DNA of 64,000 bases from Tetrapyrgos nigripes. Taxonomy: Eukaryota > Basidiomycota > Agaricomycetes > Agaricales > Campanellaceae. The stretch spans positions 148,703 through 212,702 of the forward strand of contig JAACJM010000146.1 in assembly GCA_013368315.1 (NCBI GenBank). Direction: 5' to 3'. Both the position numbers and the translations under genes were made by a program. The notes beneath the pieces are model-generated. The model was not told the origin of the DNA. It made no database searches and was given only the letters and a program-made list of their open reading frames with translations. Shown here piece after piece: positions 1 to 12,311 of this stretch (within the stretch, counting starts at the first letter, position 1; every line of letters starts with the position of its first letter).

Positions 1-1255
1 ATGTATGAGTAATCTAGCCACTTCTCTCCTTTTTGTCTTTCTCCCTCTTCTTTAGCTGTATGATGACTCTGAGAACAAAGAAAATGAACAACCTGATACT
101 GGGGCACCTGACCCAGTCACTCTTACCCCCAAAAGAGGCCAAGGCAGACCTTGTGGCTCCAAAAACAAGCCCAAGGACCTGTCCCAACTCAAACCAACTC
201 TGAAGAAGAAGAAGCTGACTGCCCACAGACTGCCCCATGTCCTCATGCTGTTTATAGTCTGGCTGATGACAAGAAGTTGATGGAGATATTTATAGAGCAG
301 AAGCAGAAGGAAATGAAACAGACAATGGTGGATGGAAGGGCAAGGCAATCACAGCAGCTGTTACTGGGTTAGCTGGAAGTGAGATAGAGAGTGGTGGAGC
401 ACTGAAGACTGACCAGAGTATCTGTGACCATTGGGATTACATGTGTATATACTTTAGCTTCTTTATTTTGAGTGTACTCATGCCATTCTCTTCAGCTCAA
501 AACCAAGTTCAATATCTTCAAGTCGTTGGTTGAGAAGTCTGGCTGGGGTTGGGATGACGAGAATCAGTGTGTGGAGGTGAATGATGAGCAATGGGAGACT
601 TTGGCTCTGGTAAGACTTCCTTCCTTCTTTTCATTTCCAACTTGGATCAAGCTATTATTTTTGCAGGTTGATGAGCATCTTGATGGCTACTGAGGGAAGT
701 CTTTTCCAATTTATGCAGATATGATGCAACTCCTGGAGGGGGCTTTAGCTACTGGTATCCATGATTATCGAGCTGGAAAGGAAAGTGGTACAGTGTCTGA
801 TTTATCCTCTGATGATCAGAGTGAGAAAGGTGCTACTCCTGCTGCAAAAAAAGTACATGGCTTGATACTTATCCTTGTTCACAACTGACATGATTCAATC
901 CCTGTTCCGAGAGCTTGAAACATAAGGTATCTGCTCTTACAGAGACCCCAGGCCCCAAAAAGCATGGTCGTCATGACAGTACTGGTGGTAGATCATCTTC
1001 TTCATCATTCATGCATATGTCTTATGCAATGGACAATGTTGTGTTTGCTATGAAAGACAATAGTGATGATTTGGGTAAGAAGGCAAAGAAGCAGGCTTGT
1101 GAACTGGTGAGAGGTGTGGAGAGTTTGTCATTGGGTGATAAAGCAAAACTCCTCTTGCTCATTTCAAAGAATGGTGACTTTGTGGAACTTCTTGTCAATA
1201 CAGCAGATGAGGTTGAGCTTCGCACAGAGATCTTAAAGTTGAAGCTTCAGGAGTA
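1..1255 (+). pseudogene. Harbinger-associated Myb/SANT-like and AT-hook protein, 5' partial, decayed
   Basis: This is the DNA-binding partner protein that PIF/Harbinger transposons carry beside their transposase. What is seen: an AT-hook-like stretch (KRGQGRPCGSKNKPK) near 130-175, a Myb/SANT-like core of the Myb_DNA-bind_3 type around 495-770 (LVEKSGWGWDDENQCVEV, then ALATGIHDYRAGKES), a serine-rich linker and a helical C-terminus ending in KLKLQE at 1255. Introns of about 50-60 bp interrupt it (one acceptor at about 54; one intron about 609-666). An in-frame TGA at 691-693 falls where the family has an ordinary residue, and other frames are broken, so it is probably dead. It converges on the transposase that starts just downstream on the other strand. 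A second copy sits at 12709-13861. The gene start lies outside the window. Confidence 0.72.
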
Positions 1256-1270
1256 GATAGTCTTGTTGTA

Positions 1271-2480
1271 CTACTGTTGTGCTAAGTATGACTGATAGTC
1301 TACCCACATCTTCTCTGCAATTTTATCATGTCTTGCATTTGCCCTAGCTCTCTCTGCAGCAGTCACCCAGCTTCCCAGCATTCCCTCATCCATCAAGTCA
1401 TTGTCAATTCCTTCCCATCCTGATTGAGAATGAGAATTGAAAATAAGATTCAGTCCATTGGCATTGTCAGTGGGATCCAAGTTATGAAGGGCAGCTGCAG
1501 CTGGTGAAAGTTTGACTTGTTTATGAAAAGGATACTCTGGTACAACAGTAAGGATCTTGAACCTCCTCTTGTCAACACCAAAGATGTGCTCAATGACATT
1601 CTGAAGCTGAGCATGTCATAGATTGTACAATTTCTTAGCATTGCAAGGTCTATAATTTAAAGCGAGCACAAAATAACAAGTTCAGGACACCAATGATACT
1701 GACTGTGGTGAAACCTGCTCCCATTCCTTTAGATGGTAACACCCCACAATATGGTACTAGTAAGACATCACAGGAAGGAAAACCTGTGTCTGCAGGATAT
1801 ATCTTTCCTTTTGGAATAACAAAATCGGTTTGTCGAGCATCATCAAAAACACATTCATCACCTGCACTCCCTTCCCATCCACTCAGTATATAACAGAATT
1901 CCATGTCAAATGTGCATGCAGCAAGAACATTCTGGGAAACAAAGCCCTTACAATTACGAAAGCAGGATATTGCATCAGCACCAACACAGGCATGGAAGTG
2001 GCATCCATCAATGGCACCAGTGCAATCATCAAAGTAACCAGATATCTCCTCTGGTATAGTGGTGGAGGGTAGCTTGACATACTTGCAGTAAAAAGCTCCA
2101 CAGAGCATATCCAAGGCTTGGTTGAAATAGCTGTCACACAGAGATTAAAAAGTAGATATGTGTTTCAATCAACTGGTACTCACTGTGAGATTGTATCTCC
2201 TCCTCATTGAAAGCACTCCTGTAGCTCTCTATTAGAGCATGCAGATACCATGGTACGAAGGAATATCGCCACTTTCTCATCAGCTGAGACATAATGACTA
2301 TCCTTTAAGCCACATGTATTGCATAGCTCCTGTACAAGTGCATGGAAAACCCTTTTGTTCATGCCAAACATTCTATAAAACTGTTCATTTCGACCTGTTT
2401 GCAAATGGGACATTTGCATTTGGTACATACCTTTCAACATGTCCTATAACCACATTTCTCCAGTGAATATACCAGTCAGA
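1271..2480 (-). pseudogene. PIF/Harbinger DDE transposase (DDE_Tnp_4 type), decayed
   Basis: It would cut and rejoin the ends of its own element. Reading the minus strand: an N-terminal helical part (YRMFGMNKRVFHALVQEL, about 2390-2340), an intron near 2116-2190, then the RNase H-like core with GAIDGCHFHACV (first Asp), GWEGSAGDECVFDDA (second Asp) and YPADTGFP. In another frame comes NVIEHIFGVDKRRF, which carries the expected catalytic Glu. The C-terminus (ANARHDKIAEKMW...YLAQQ) ends at 1271. Breaks: a TGA after ELQECFQ near 2205, where relatives read FQRSGDTIS, and at least one frameshift around 1630-1690. It is convergent with the Myb/SANT gene, the standard two-gene Harbinger layout. The family call is firm; the protein is not functional as it stands. 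Confidence 0.8.
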
Positions 2481-2601
2481 AAGGGCCTTCTGCGCTGGCT
2501 AGTAGCAGCAGCACCAGCAGCAGTTACAGCTAGAAAGGCTGCCATATGTTTTTGCGAGTTGTGGGCCTGTAGCAGGCCATCAATGTGGACACATTGATAA
2601 C

Positions 2602-2748
2602 AGTACATAGGGCCTTTCACACGGTTAGCATATCCGACGGAGTAGGTTTATTGTTTCCTTGTCCGATGCCTGTCGGACGGATATATCAAAAAATTACATC
2701 ATTTTAATACTATCTAGTCCTATGCAATACCCGTTACAGAACGGGCCC
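2602..2748. repeat. Candidate Harbinger terminal repeats at the right edge of element 1
   Basis: Two short motifs ending in GGGCC mark possible ends. One is AGTACATAGGGCC at 2602-2614, found again at 6204-6216. The other is CCGTTACAGAACGGGCCC at 2731-2748, followed by TTA. The second resembles AGTTACAGAACAGGGCC+TTA at 14031-14050, the right end of the second Harbinger element. TTA is a typical 3-bp target of PIF/Harbinger elements. The partner left end is outside the window, so this stays a candidate. Confidence 0.45.
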
Positions 2749-3305
2749 TTAGGTACCAAATCTATTCATCCCCTTGGTAATACACGGTGGCGGGGATACT
2801 AGTGATGCTTCTTGGGCGCTCCGAACATACGGCGAGTCTGGAGCCTCCATCAGAGGCATTGTGTTCTGGCAAGAGCTAATCGCCATATCCTGCTTTGTAA
2901 GTTTTCGCTGTCATCACGAGTCGATGACACAGTGGCTTTGCAGTGGCTTTACGTTTTAATAAGGGTTGGACTTTTGCTGCTTGCACCAGATACAATCGGT
3001 TTCATCACGTGTGGATGCATCCAAAAATTCAGGCGAGGATTTTTGGTAATTCAAACCACTCCGAATCAATTCTCAGCGTTTACAAGGATTTCACACAATC
3101 CGCAGAGAAACCGAAGAAAAGATTTAACCTGGGTACTAGAATTTACTGACGGAATGTTTTAGAACACCAGTGTTACATCAGAATCGGGAGACTTGTAAAC
3201 TGGCAGCATGACCCCTGATCGTGTGCATTCCCCTTGGCCCTCAATGTTGAAGGTACTAGCAGCGAGCAACAACTACGAGTTACTCTGCTCACTTGATTTA
3301 TAGAT

Positions 3306-4412
3306 ATGAAGATACTGAAAACTCGACCTAGAAATACCAAGCTAGATACGCAAGCCCCTTCGGTTCCAACAAAAAGCCGTCCAGGGAAAGAGAAAGATGT
3401 AGTGGGACAAGAAGTTCTGACTACTCTTCAGGTCACCCTTCAAGCGCTTCAAAAACTGGCTGACAGCGTACCAATATCGGGAGTTGGCGGTGCTGTGGGT
3501 CTGTTATTACAGATTGTAGGGTCAATCAAGGTGAGCCCTTCATGTGATTCTTCGATTCAGTCTTCAATTCATATGGTCTACAGCAAAGCGCTGAGAACGA
3601 AATGGGTCTCGAGAACTTGTGTGGGCGACTCGAGAGTCTTAGGCCAATCCTTTTTCACATCGCCAAAGATGCCAACGTGGCAGTTCCCGAATTGTACCCG
3701 CTCATGACGAGAATTGAACAGTAAGCGTCCGACGTATCTGGAGAGTGGCGATGTTAACGGGAACACTTACCTAGGGAACTAAATTGCTTGGCTTGGGATA
3801 TTTGCGACGCATCAAAACAAGGAAGAATTGGCCGTTTCTTTAACAGCGCAGATAATGCATCCTCCCTTACGCGCCACGTAGAATGCCTAGATCGGATTGT
3901 TGCAGATTACACAGTGAGCGAGCTGTTTTCGTGAACGATTGCTAGAGACCTACTGCGATCTTCAATACCAGGTAGTAGGAGTTTTCATGCTGCCAGCGAA
4001 AATTAACGTAGGTGCAATGGCCCTGGTGGTAGAAATATTAACACGGCTGTCATTGATAGAAGAAAATGAGGAGGCGGTCTATCAAAAACATAAAATATCT
4101 CACAGGTGAGAGCTTGAAGTTCTCAACACCCATAATCTCGTAGTTTTGACCGGTCGCTCAAGCTGGGGATGGCAATGAAGGAGGAATTTCCATAAATGAA
4201 GGAGGAACGGGCGGTTCAGGTGGAGCATTCAAAGTGACTATGAGACGAGGCACTGAATATAATATACAGGACTTAAAAGGTACGTTTTTTGGCTGTTTTG
4301 GCTGTTTTGATAAATTTGTGACGGAGTGTGAACAGGAGGAATGGGTGGAAAGGGTGGTTATGGTCGAATTGTTGGTGGCAGAGGAGGTGCGGGCGGAGGA
4401 TTTGAATTCCAT
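3306..4412 (+). CDS. Small NLR-type N-terminal helical-bundle protein with glycine-rich tail
   Basis: The protein starts MKILKTRPRNTKLD and then has a helical domain (ALQKLADSVPISGVGGAVG, ENLCGRLESLRPILFHIAK, LNCLAWDICDASKQGRIGRF, LTRHVECLDRIVADYT). This resembles the N-terminal four-helix region of many Agaricomycete NLR-like and MLKL-NTD-like proteins. The C-terminus is glycine-rich (GISINEGGTGGSGGAF; GGKGGYGRIVGGRGGAGGGF) and stops at 4410-4412. Introns are clear at 3531-3583 and 3721-3774, and likely at 3914-3971, 4106-4162 and about 4280-4335; the phase of the fourth junction does not fit cleanly, so the middle of the model is uncertain. No NACHT/NB-ARC or repeat domain follows, so this is either a stand-alone effector-like bundle or a truncated receptor. 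A role in cell death or allorecognition is inference only. Confidence 0.55.
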
Positions 4413-7107
4413 TAGGCCAAGGTACCAGAATGGATTTTGCCTTACAGTTCCAAATTCAAGGAGGTCGCGGTCTCGGGTTCGCAATAGCTTCATGAACATG
4501 CCTTGATTAGCCAGGATAGCGGACCAAAACATCTACGTACATGGACAGCTATTTGCATAAGGTTCTTCATGTCTATTTTTTGATATCTGAAATGATATCT
4601 GACGCTAGGTTCGGAACAAGCCTTCGCCAAAGCGACGCAATAAATGACCAATCAGAGGCTTGGAACGAACCTAATCTGACGCCATTTGCATGGGAGCAAA
4701 CATGGAGCAAACATTAACAAATAGGTAGTGAGAATCCACAACCTATGGAAATGGCTGTACATGCGAAGTCGCGGAACTCCTCTCTCAGACTCTTCTATTC
4801 GTACTGTTTGGTCGGGTCCTAATTGCCTTCCTGGAGTGTCAGATATGTCACAAGTGGCGAGAGTCTAGAGATGCGTGCCAGGCTGCCAGCCGGGGAACAG
4901 CAAACGCCGACATCAGACAAAATTACCCTCTGTTCTAAGCTGATTATAATCCCCATAACCCCCAAAATCACTAAAATAATTATGGTATATTGTAACTAGA
5001 TTACTTCAATCTAGCTTTCTGGTAATGAGTTTAGAATATAGATAATAGTGGTGGACTTTGGGAATTATGCCCAGGATTATAACTAAATTATGGGGTTTAT
5101 GAAGCTTGAATGATTCTAAGTCCTGGCAAAATTTTGAGTATTATAATGATATTATAATCCTATTTTGAGAGTTATAGCATATGGCATAGTGTCATGTACT
5201 CGAACTATGTTAATAGTTATAACCATATTGCAATGGTATTATGGGGTTTCTAAGGGTCAGAATAGAACCAAGAGATGTAATTATTGAGAGCATTAGCAGG
5301 TCATGCTCATAGAGTTACACAGGCAATATACCAAAGGTTCCACTTGATATTTACAATGATGTTCATGAAGATCAAGGGCAATTATTTCACAATAAACAAT
5401 TGAATTCAAAGCAGTAGACTACAATATAGCATATGTACAGAGGACGGTATCAAATGGTATGTATACTAAGCATTAAGTAGTAAGTACAATTTCCAGCAAC
5501 TTATGCACAATGACGGACCAAACAGCACTCCAAAAGTCCCTATTCATGCCTCCAGCAGTGGCTGTCAAGGGAGAGTGTGTATGTGAGTGTGAGGTGAGGG
5601 TAATCGCAACAGAAAGGAAGCCTTACGCTTTCCGATTACCCCAGATCACCTATAGACTGCCCACCAACTCAATCAATACATGGCTGTGCTTGGGAGCATA
5701 AAAGAATGAGGGAAAGGAATGAGGAGATTGAGTAAAAACCCCAGGCCTTATATACCCTCCAGATGAGAATGGCTGAGATTTCAGAGGGCACGGATCGAGC
5801 ATGCCTCTTACTGAATAAGGGAAGATGACGTGGATGTGGTGACATCATTGTTGTCATCTGTCCATAATGGGCAAGTGCACAGGATATTACTCGATTGGGC
5901 AATTTTTGCTTTCAGTCCTCGGTCCACGATACGTCTGAGGAACAAGGGCTATCTAATAGCAACTTGGGGACATGTCAGCATTGCTCCAGGCTTGTCATTG
6001 TCTTGTCCTGTTCTCCTCTTTTTCTGTCTGTTCTCTTTCCTCACTCCACTCTATCTCTCCCACTTGTACACTGGTATCCAATTCCTTTTCTCTGCTGGAG
6101 TGGGCCAAGGGCTGGCTATCACTATGCCGGAGCCAAACACAGTAGATTGAAGTCAAGAGCTAACTATGATGTACATGCAAGCTGTATACTACGTGGTCAC
6201 ATGAGTACATAGGGCCTAGACCTCCTTGAAACCCCTACTCCACCGCTCTTCTCCTCGTTCGCTGGATACTCAATCAATGCTGCACATCCCTTGGTTTTCT
6301 CAGGCTACAAATTGCATTGCCGGGCAATATACGAATTCGGATTTTTATAACGTTGTGGAGTGACCAGGAGGATAAGAGGGATCACTGGGTAAAGATGAGG
6401 TGGGATGGTATTTCGTTGAAGTATGGTACTGTATGTATTTTATGAGTGGCATCTCCTATGAGATTTTTCAGTATAATGACTGAGGTTTATCCCAGATAAC
6501 CCTCTAGCCCTCGAAGACATCTTCCATACATATAGTCAGGCGCGTTCCAAAGCTGACTATTGCAGTAAACATCTCTTCTGCTGAATCCTCTGTTGTGAAT
6601 TGACTCCACTTCCTCCACCAGTGTTTAGAGCTACAATCTGGATTGGTATGGGAACTGGATGCGGATAGGAAAGAAAAAGTGGGCATCACATGTCCCAAGT
6701 GTTACATCCATGCTCCACTGTCCCAAATCCCTTTTTCCCTTCAACCTCCCTCTTTCAACATGCAACCTCCCTCTCTGCTGTTTGTATCCTTCATTTCGTG
6801 CACCAGTGCTTGGAATCCCCACCTCATCCACCCTTCTGACCAGCCATGAACACCCTTGTATCATGTTCCCATGGATCCTTGTATATGGGTAGAGTATTCT
6901 TCAAGCTAGATTCCCCAGCTCGACCTTATACATCTTTCTACAAGTCTTACTTCAAGTAATACTCATCTTCTGAAGTCTTGCTCAAACCCTTCTTAGACCA
7001 AAACCTTGAAGTATGACTTCCATCATAACAAAAGGTCGAGCTGAACACCAAACGCCAACCTATTAAGGTTTAGGCACCCCGAATCACAAAAACAGAACCA
7101 ATGAACC
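4413..7107. other. Intergenic, no supported gene
   Basis: AT-rich sequence with only short, unconvincing reading frames. A patch at about 4943-5260 has CCCCATAA near its left edge and the inverted TTATGGGG near its right edge and could be a small MITE, but the arms are too short to call. A GGGCC-ending motif at 6204-6216 matches 2602-2614. The 6900-7090 part leads into the Gypsy element and may include its LTR or leader, but no matching partner LTR was found. Confidence 0.5.
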
Positions 7108-7403
7108 ATGGATTATTCAGGAACATTAGTTCTTGACAGGAACAAACCTCAGGAGGGAAACTCGTACACCCCTGACAACGAATATCTGCAGGAAAACCTG
7201 TACACCACAGATATACAACAGAATTCTGAAGACAACTCACCTACTTCAGATCACGAATCTGAACAAGAATACGAATTTGAACAATCCGAGAATTCCTCAG
7301 AAACAATGGATGAACAAGGATAGACTGCCACTCTACCTCCAAACACGAACCCCCAGACCCCTCATGTCCAAATTCCCCATAATTCCAGAGCCCTCATCCA
7401 GAA

Positions 7404-8223
7404 ATGACGAATCATGCAGCTAAAGAAATCAGAATCTCTACCCCAACTCCTTTCAAAGGAGATAGAAAGAAGACTATGCAATTCATTGCCGATGTCATCC
7501 TATACTTAGGATGTAACCAAGAAATCTATGATACAAACAAAAAGAAGATTTCTTTTGCCCTTTCTTATATGAAAGGAGGATCAGCTGCAGACTGGAAATT
7601 AATTCATGTCCAGAGATATACGAACGACAGATGGCCAGACTGGGATGGATTCATCAAAGAATTCAACAAAACCTTTTCATCAATCGACAAACAAGGAGAT
7701 GCTCAGATCAAACTCCGAAATCTTAGACAGACAGGGACAGTAAACAACTATGTCTCGGAATTCCAACTCCTATCTGCACACTCTGGGATCACAGAGGACT
7801 CTGCTCTCATCGAATACTTTATCGAAGGGTTAAACCCCAGACCAGATAAACGACTGGTATAAATATGCAGCAGTCTACAATAGCAATTATCGATGAGGAA
7901 GAGCTATCGCAGGATGCATCAAAGCATACAATGATTCGAGGAAGAGCAATAGAAGCTCTTACACATTTCCATGATATCATTCAGGAAACGCCTCTAGAGA
8001 TACAAATGCCATGGATGTAGACAAATTGTCTAAAGAAGAACAACAGGAGTATAGTTTCGGTTGTGGAAAAGTCAGACACATTCGAAGGGATTGCCCTGGA
8101 AAACAGAATAACCAGGCAAATAATCAGAATAGAAGAACGGAGGAAAGAATGACGCCGAAACAGAAACTTTCTGCCAGAATTGAAGCAATGGTGTCAAGAA
8201 CAGGCTCAGTTGGAGCTGGATAA
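7404..8223 (+). pseudogene. Gypsy gag and zinc knuckle remnant
   Basis: The 7404-7862 frame reads as a retrotransposon Gag capsid domain (STPTPFKGDRKKTMQFIADV; GGSAADWKLIHVQ; FIKEFNKTFSSIDKQGDAQI; LRNLRQTGTVNNYVSEFQ). The capsid domain would package element RNA. After a stop near 7860 a second frame at 8011-8223 carries a damaged zinc knuckle (FGCGKVRHIRRDCPG); the first cysteine of the expected CX2CX4HX4C appears lost. A short acidic leader frame at 7108-7323 may be the Gag N-terminus in another frame. Clearly not translatable as one protein. Confidence 0.75.
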
Positions 8224-8379
8224 CCTCTCAGGCCACCACACAGAGACAAAAGATGAAAGAGCAAAGCAAATAGAATAGATATTGAGTGAGCCAGGAGTAG
8301 GCCTATGTCAACATAGTACTGAGACAAGGCTGAGCAGTATGGATCTAAGGGATACAAGTGGACAGACTAGAGACCTATC

Positions 8380-10603
8380 CATGAAGCCCTGAAGTATATA
8401 TGATCAAAACACAAGCCTCATAGACTCTGCAGCAGGAGGAACCTTCGTTAGTCAAGCCTTTATCAAAAAACACCAAATTCCTACCAAAAAACTCTGAGAC
8501 CCCATCTGAGTCTACAATGTAGATGGAACCAAGAACAAAGAAGGAATGATCACCAATCGAGTACTTCTACAGGTGAATATAGGAGGACAAAGGAGAGTCA
8601 TCTTGTTCTTGGTCTCAGGATTAGGAAAAGAAGACTTCATATTTGGATTTCCATGGTTGCGAGAAACCAATCCAAACATAGACTGGAAAAAGGGAATAAT
8701 CCAACTCGAACTGAGATTAGGGTTTGCTTGAATCTTCGCCAAACTTCAGGAAAAACGACTTCGAAATGAATCCCTTAACCCTCTGGAAATACTAGAACCA
8801 GAAATCCTGATCAGGGCAAAAACTACCCTTTCCCAAACCCTTGCACAGGAAGGAGTAGAACAGAAGAAAGAGAAAACTATGGAGGAATTGATACTAGAAT
8901 ATTGCATGAAATGCAAAGAAGTTTACGAAAGGAAAGCTTCTGAATGGTTTCCAGAATCCAGACCCTATGATCATGCTTCATTCCCAAAGAATGTAAAGTA
9001 TATCCTTTATCTCCAGCGGAACAGAAACTCCAAGACGAGTTTATTGATGAGAATCTATGAAAAGGATATATTCAACCCTTTTTTCTTTGTAGCCAAAAAG
9101 GAAAAAGGAGTGTTGAGGCCATGTCAAGATTATCGAAGGCTGAATGAAGGAACAATCAAAAATAGCTATCCTTTACCACTGATTCCTGAATTAAACGATA
9201 AACTAAAAGGGGCCAAAATATTCACAAAAATGGATCTACATTGGGGATACAATAATTTTTGGATAAGAGACAGAGATCAATGGAAGGCGGTGTTCAAAAC
9301 AAATAAAGGATTGTTCGAACCAACAGTCATGTTCTTTGCATGAACAATCTCTTCTGAGATATGATTGATGAAGGATGGACATTCTAATCTTCTCAAGAAA
9401 CTTCGAAGAACATCGAATTCGAACCCTACGAGTTCTAGAAAGACTGCAAAAGAACGACTTGTTCCTAAAGCCAGAGAAATGCGAATTTGATAAACAACAA
9501 GTAGGATTCTTAGGACTTGTTGTCAGGCCAGACACTGTCACAATGGACCTGACAAAATTAGCAGGGATCAGGGACTGGAAAGCACCAACATTGGTTAAAG
9601 GAGTACAATCCTTTTTAGGATTTGGAAACTATTATCGGAAATTTATTGGGAGATATGCCAACATTGCGAAACCATTACACGAACTCACAAAGAAGGACAA
9701 GAAATTTGAATGGACCTCTGAATGCCAGAAAGCCTTCGATGGTTTAAAGGACAAATTCCTGCAGGAACCAGTTTTACAGATGCCAGACATAGAGAAACCA
9801 TTCATCATTGAATGCGATGCTTCAAAATGGGCAACTGGAGCGGTACTCAAACAACAAGACATGAACAAAGATTGGCATCCTTGTGGATATATTTCTCATG
9901 CTTTTATGATATCTATGATAGAGAACTTTTGGCTATAGTCAAAGCTCTTGAAGCATGGGGACATTATCTACAAGGGTCAAATCACATAACCACTGTCTTT
10001 TCAGACCACAAAAACCTCACCTACTATGGAAACGCTCAGAAGCTAAATCAACGACAAGCTATATGGAGCCTTTTCCTTTCTGAGTTTGACCTCAAACTCA
10101 TTCATACTCCAGGGACAAAGATGATACAGTCCAACGCTTTGTCTAGATGAGAAGATATGATACCAGAAGAAGACACTGATAACGAAAATGTCACTATGCT
10201 CCCAGACAAACTCTTTGTCAGAGTAATAGACACAGAACTTCATTCCCTTATTGCAGAAAAAACTATGAAGGATGACCTGGTATCAAAAGCGTTAGAAGCC
10301 TTGAAGACAAAAGGGGTACCACCAATAAATTCAGCATTATCGGACTGGAAAATCAAAGGGAACATCTTATTCTTCATGAATAGATGTTATGTGCCAGATA
10401 ATGAAGAATTGCGAAGGAACATTGTGAAACGATATCACAAAGGAATATCAACAGGACATCCAGGACAATACGCCACATTGGAATTAATTCGAAGAGAATA
10501 TTGGTGGCCAGGAATGTATTCCTTTTTCAAACAATACATAAAAGGATGCGCCACCTGTCAACAGATGAAAATCAACATACATCTTACTTCTGATCTTTTG
10601 TAA
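8380..10603 (+). pseudogene. Gypsy pol remnant (protease, RT, RNase H, integrase zinc finger)
   Basis: Order of recognisable parts: protease-like GGTFVSQAFIKKHQIP near 8435-8485; RT palm at 8950-9340 (RPYDHASFPKN; FFFVAKKEKGVLRPCQDYRRLN; KMDLHWGYNNFW); RT C-terminal half at 9375-9600 ([19 protein letters not shown]); RNase H at 9790-10145 ([28 protein letters not shown]); integrase HHCC finger at 10400-10575 (GHPGQYATLELIRREYWWPGM; CATCQQMK). The usual YxDD box is reduced to RMD before ILIFS, so the catalytic Asp pair is lost. Stops include TGA after NALSR (about 10148), which fits a CGA-to-TGA change. Dead element. Confidence 0.82.
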
Positions 10604-11130
10604 CTGATTCTCCAGTTCATTCACTTCATCTCCACTCTGTACAACTGTCTACAGAGTGTTGAGCCTAGTTGGCCTGCTCATCTCTTCTTACTTTTATCTC
10701 TAGTGGGGCTTTTTACTGCAAGTATGTCAAGCTGCCTTCCACAGATCCAGAGGAGATATCCAGCAATCACAAGTTTTCTGGTTACTTTGATGATTGCATT
10801 GGGGCTATTGCACGTGTTAGTGCTGATGCTATACCTCGCTTTTGTAATCACAAAGGCTTCATCTCCTAGAATGTTCTTGTGGGTTGCACATTCAGCATGG
10901 AGTTTTCTTATATGCTGAGCAGATGGGAAGGGAGTGCAACTGATGGTTGTGTTTTTGATGATGCTCAACAGACTGTTTTCCTCATTCCAGAGGGAAAGAT
11001 CTATCTTGCCAATGTAGGTTTTCCTTCTTATGATGCTTTGCTGGTGCCATATCTTGGTGTGCACTACCATCTGAAAGAGTGGGAACAGGTTCCACTACGA
11101 TAAGCCTCATAGCCATCTGGAAGAGGTATT

Positions 11131-11355
11131 TGTTGGATTTGGAGTTTCCGTTGATGAGCTCGGAAGCTCAGTGATACATTGACACCCCTAAGTATTGTAC
11201 GATTAATTAAGAAAACCCCTATTTACATATCTTCTATACTGATGTACGATTTGGGAACGTTGTGCGCTTGCCACGGGTTCCCTGCCTATTTGAATTCACC
11301 TTTTTGTTGCTCGGAAATTCTCTCTCTCGATTTCTTTCGAACGTTAAATTCAACA
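11131..11355 (+). repeat. 5' LTR of the Copia element
   Basis: 225 bp, TG...CA. It matches the 3' LTR over its whole length, with roughly a dozen substitutions and a 2-bp CT length difference near the end, about 5 percent divergence by eye. Confidence 0.92.
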
Positions 11356-11541
11356 CAAGCACACAGGCACAACCCTTACCTTACGCTCACTGTTCTAGGC
11401 CCTCGCTTCGACGACCAGCAACTGTCTAGTCCTATAACGATGAACCCCTATCTGTACAGCCGACGAACACTGTACATTGACGACTCTCTATTGATGAACA
11501 GACAAATTCACGGACGATGACAAGGACCTACCACCTTCACT

Positions 11542-12007
11542 ATGTCTGACGACTCCTCTTCCACCCCTCGCTTTGCCAAACTCAATGACTCGAACTACGC
11601 CGCTTGGTCTATGCGCATGGAGGCCGAGCTCATCCGAAAGGAACTATGGAATGACGTTGTTGAGGTCATGATTGACCAGGTTGATGATAAAGGGAAGCCG
11701 CGGAAGGCGGAGGACATAGAGGCGGATTCGGAACAAAGGTTGAATGCACGATTGACGACGAAAATGGCGCAGGCACGCGCTGAGATGATTCTTCGAGTTG
11801 AGCCGGGAATACAATGTTGCTCTTGGTGTTAACAAGGCTCCCCTCCCAGTTGAACAAATTACTTGTTGGTTCTGTGACAAAAAAGGGCATTACAAGGAGA
11901 ATTGTGAGAAGTGGAAGAAATGGCTTGAGTCGAGGAAGGGCTCGGGAAGGGCAATGATGGTTGTTGAAGCAGAAGATGAAGCAGAAGATGACGACTATGC
12001 TTATTGA
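11542..12007 (+). pseudogene. Copia gag remnant (N-terminus joined to zinc knuckle)
   Basis: The start MSDDSSSTPRFAKLNDSNYA followed by WSMRMEAELIRKELW is the typical N-terminus of Copia Gag (DUF4219/UBN2-like). It runs to about RVEPG (11806). A second frame (11798-12007) then gives a CCHC knuckle, CWFCDKKGHYKENC, and an acidic tail ending DDDYAY. The central capsid helices are missing and the two parts are in different frames, so this is a deletion derivative and not a working Gag. Confidence 0.8.
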
Positions 12008-12088
12008 TGAATTCCTTTCACATTCCGGGGGTGTACGACGAAGTATTTCTATTTTTTTTTTTGCTTGCTTCCTTCACTCACGGGGGTG

Positions 12089-12311
12089 TGTTGGATTTGG
12101 AGTTTCCGTTGATGAGCTTGGAAGCTTGGAGATACATCAACACCCCTAAGTATTGTACGATTAATTAAGAAAACCCCTATTTACATATCTTATATACTGA
12201 TGTACGATTTGGGAATGTCATGCGCTTGCCACGGGTTCCCTGCCTATTTGAATTCACCTTTTTGTTGCTCAGAAATTCTCTCTCGATTTCTTTCGAACGT
12301 TAAATTCAACA
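12089..12311 (+). repeat. 3' LTR of the Copia element
   Basis: 223 bp, TG...CA, paired with the LTR at 11131-11355. It is preceded by a short purine-rich GGGGG tract at 12082-12086 that could be the polypurine tract, and followed by the target duplication GTATT. Confidence 0.92.

Larger units (their letters stand above)
7108..10603 (+). mobile_element. Degenerate Ty3/Gypsy retrotransposon, 3'-truncated
   Basis: Gag, zinc knuckle, protease-like, reverse transcriptase, RNase H and the H2C2 zinc finger of integrase follow in the usual Gypsy order on the plus strand. The integrase core, everything downstream and a recognisable LTR pair are missing. The coding frame is broken many times (for example at about 7861, 9343 and 10150). 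After 10603 the sequence runs within 90 bp into Harbinger transposase coding sequence. Confidence 0.85.
11131..12311 (+). mobile_element. Short internally deleted Ty1/Copia element with two LTRs and 5-bp target duplication
   Basis: Two direct repeats that start TGTTGG and end TTCAACA flank about 730 bp. The element is bordered by GTATT at 11126-11130 and GTATT at 12312-12316, a 5-bp target site duplication. The inside keeps only the N-terminal piece of a Copia gag and its zinc knuckle, joined with loss of the middle; there is no protease, integrase, RT or RNase H. It therefore could only move with enzymes supplied by another Copia element. It sits inside the Harbinger transposase, so it is the younger insertion. 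Confidence 0.92.

Noticed and set aside
1693..2466. Plus-strand frames across the first Harbinger transposase
   Set aside because: Shadows of the minus-strand transposase, whose motifs are clear.
4943..5260. A MITE between CCCCATAA and TTATGGGG
   Set aside because: Inverted match is only about 8 bp in AT-rich sequence with no target duplication.
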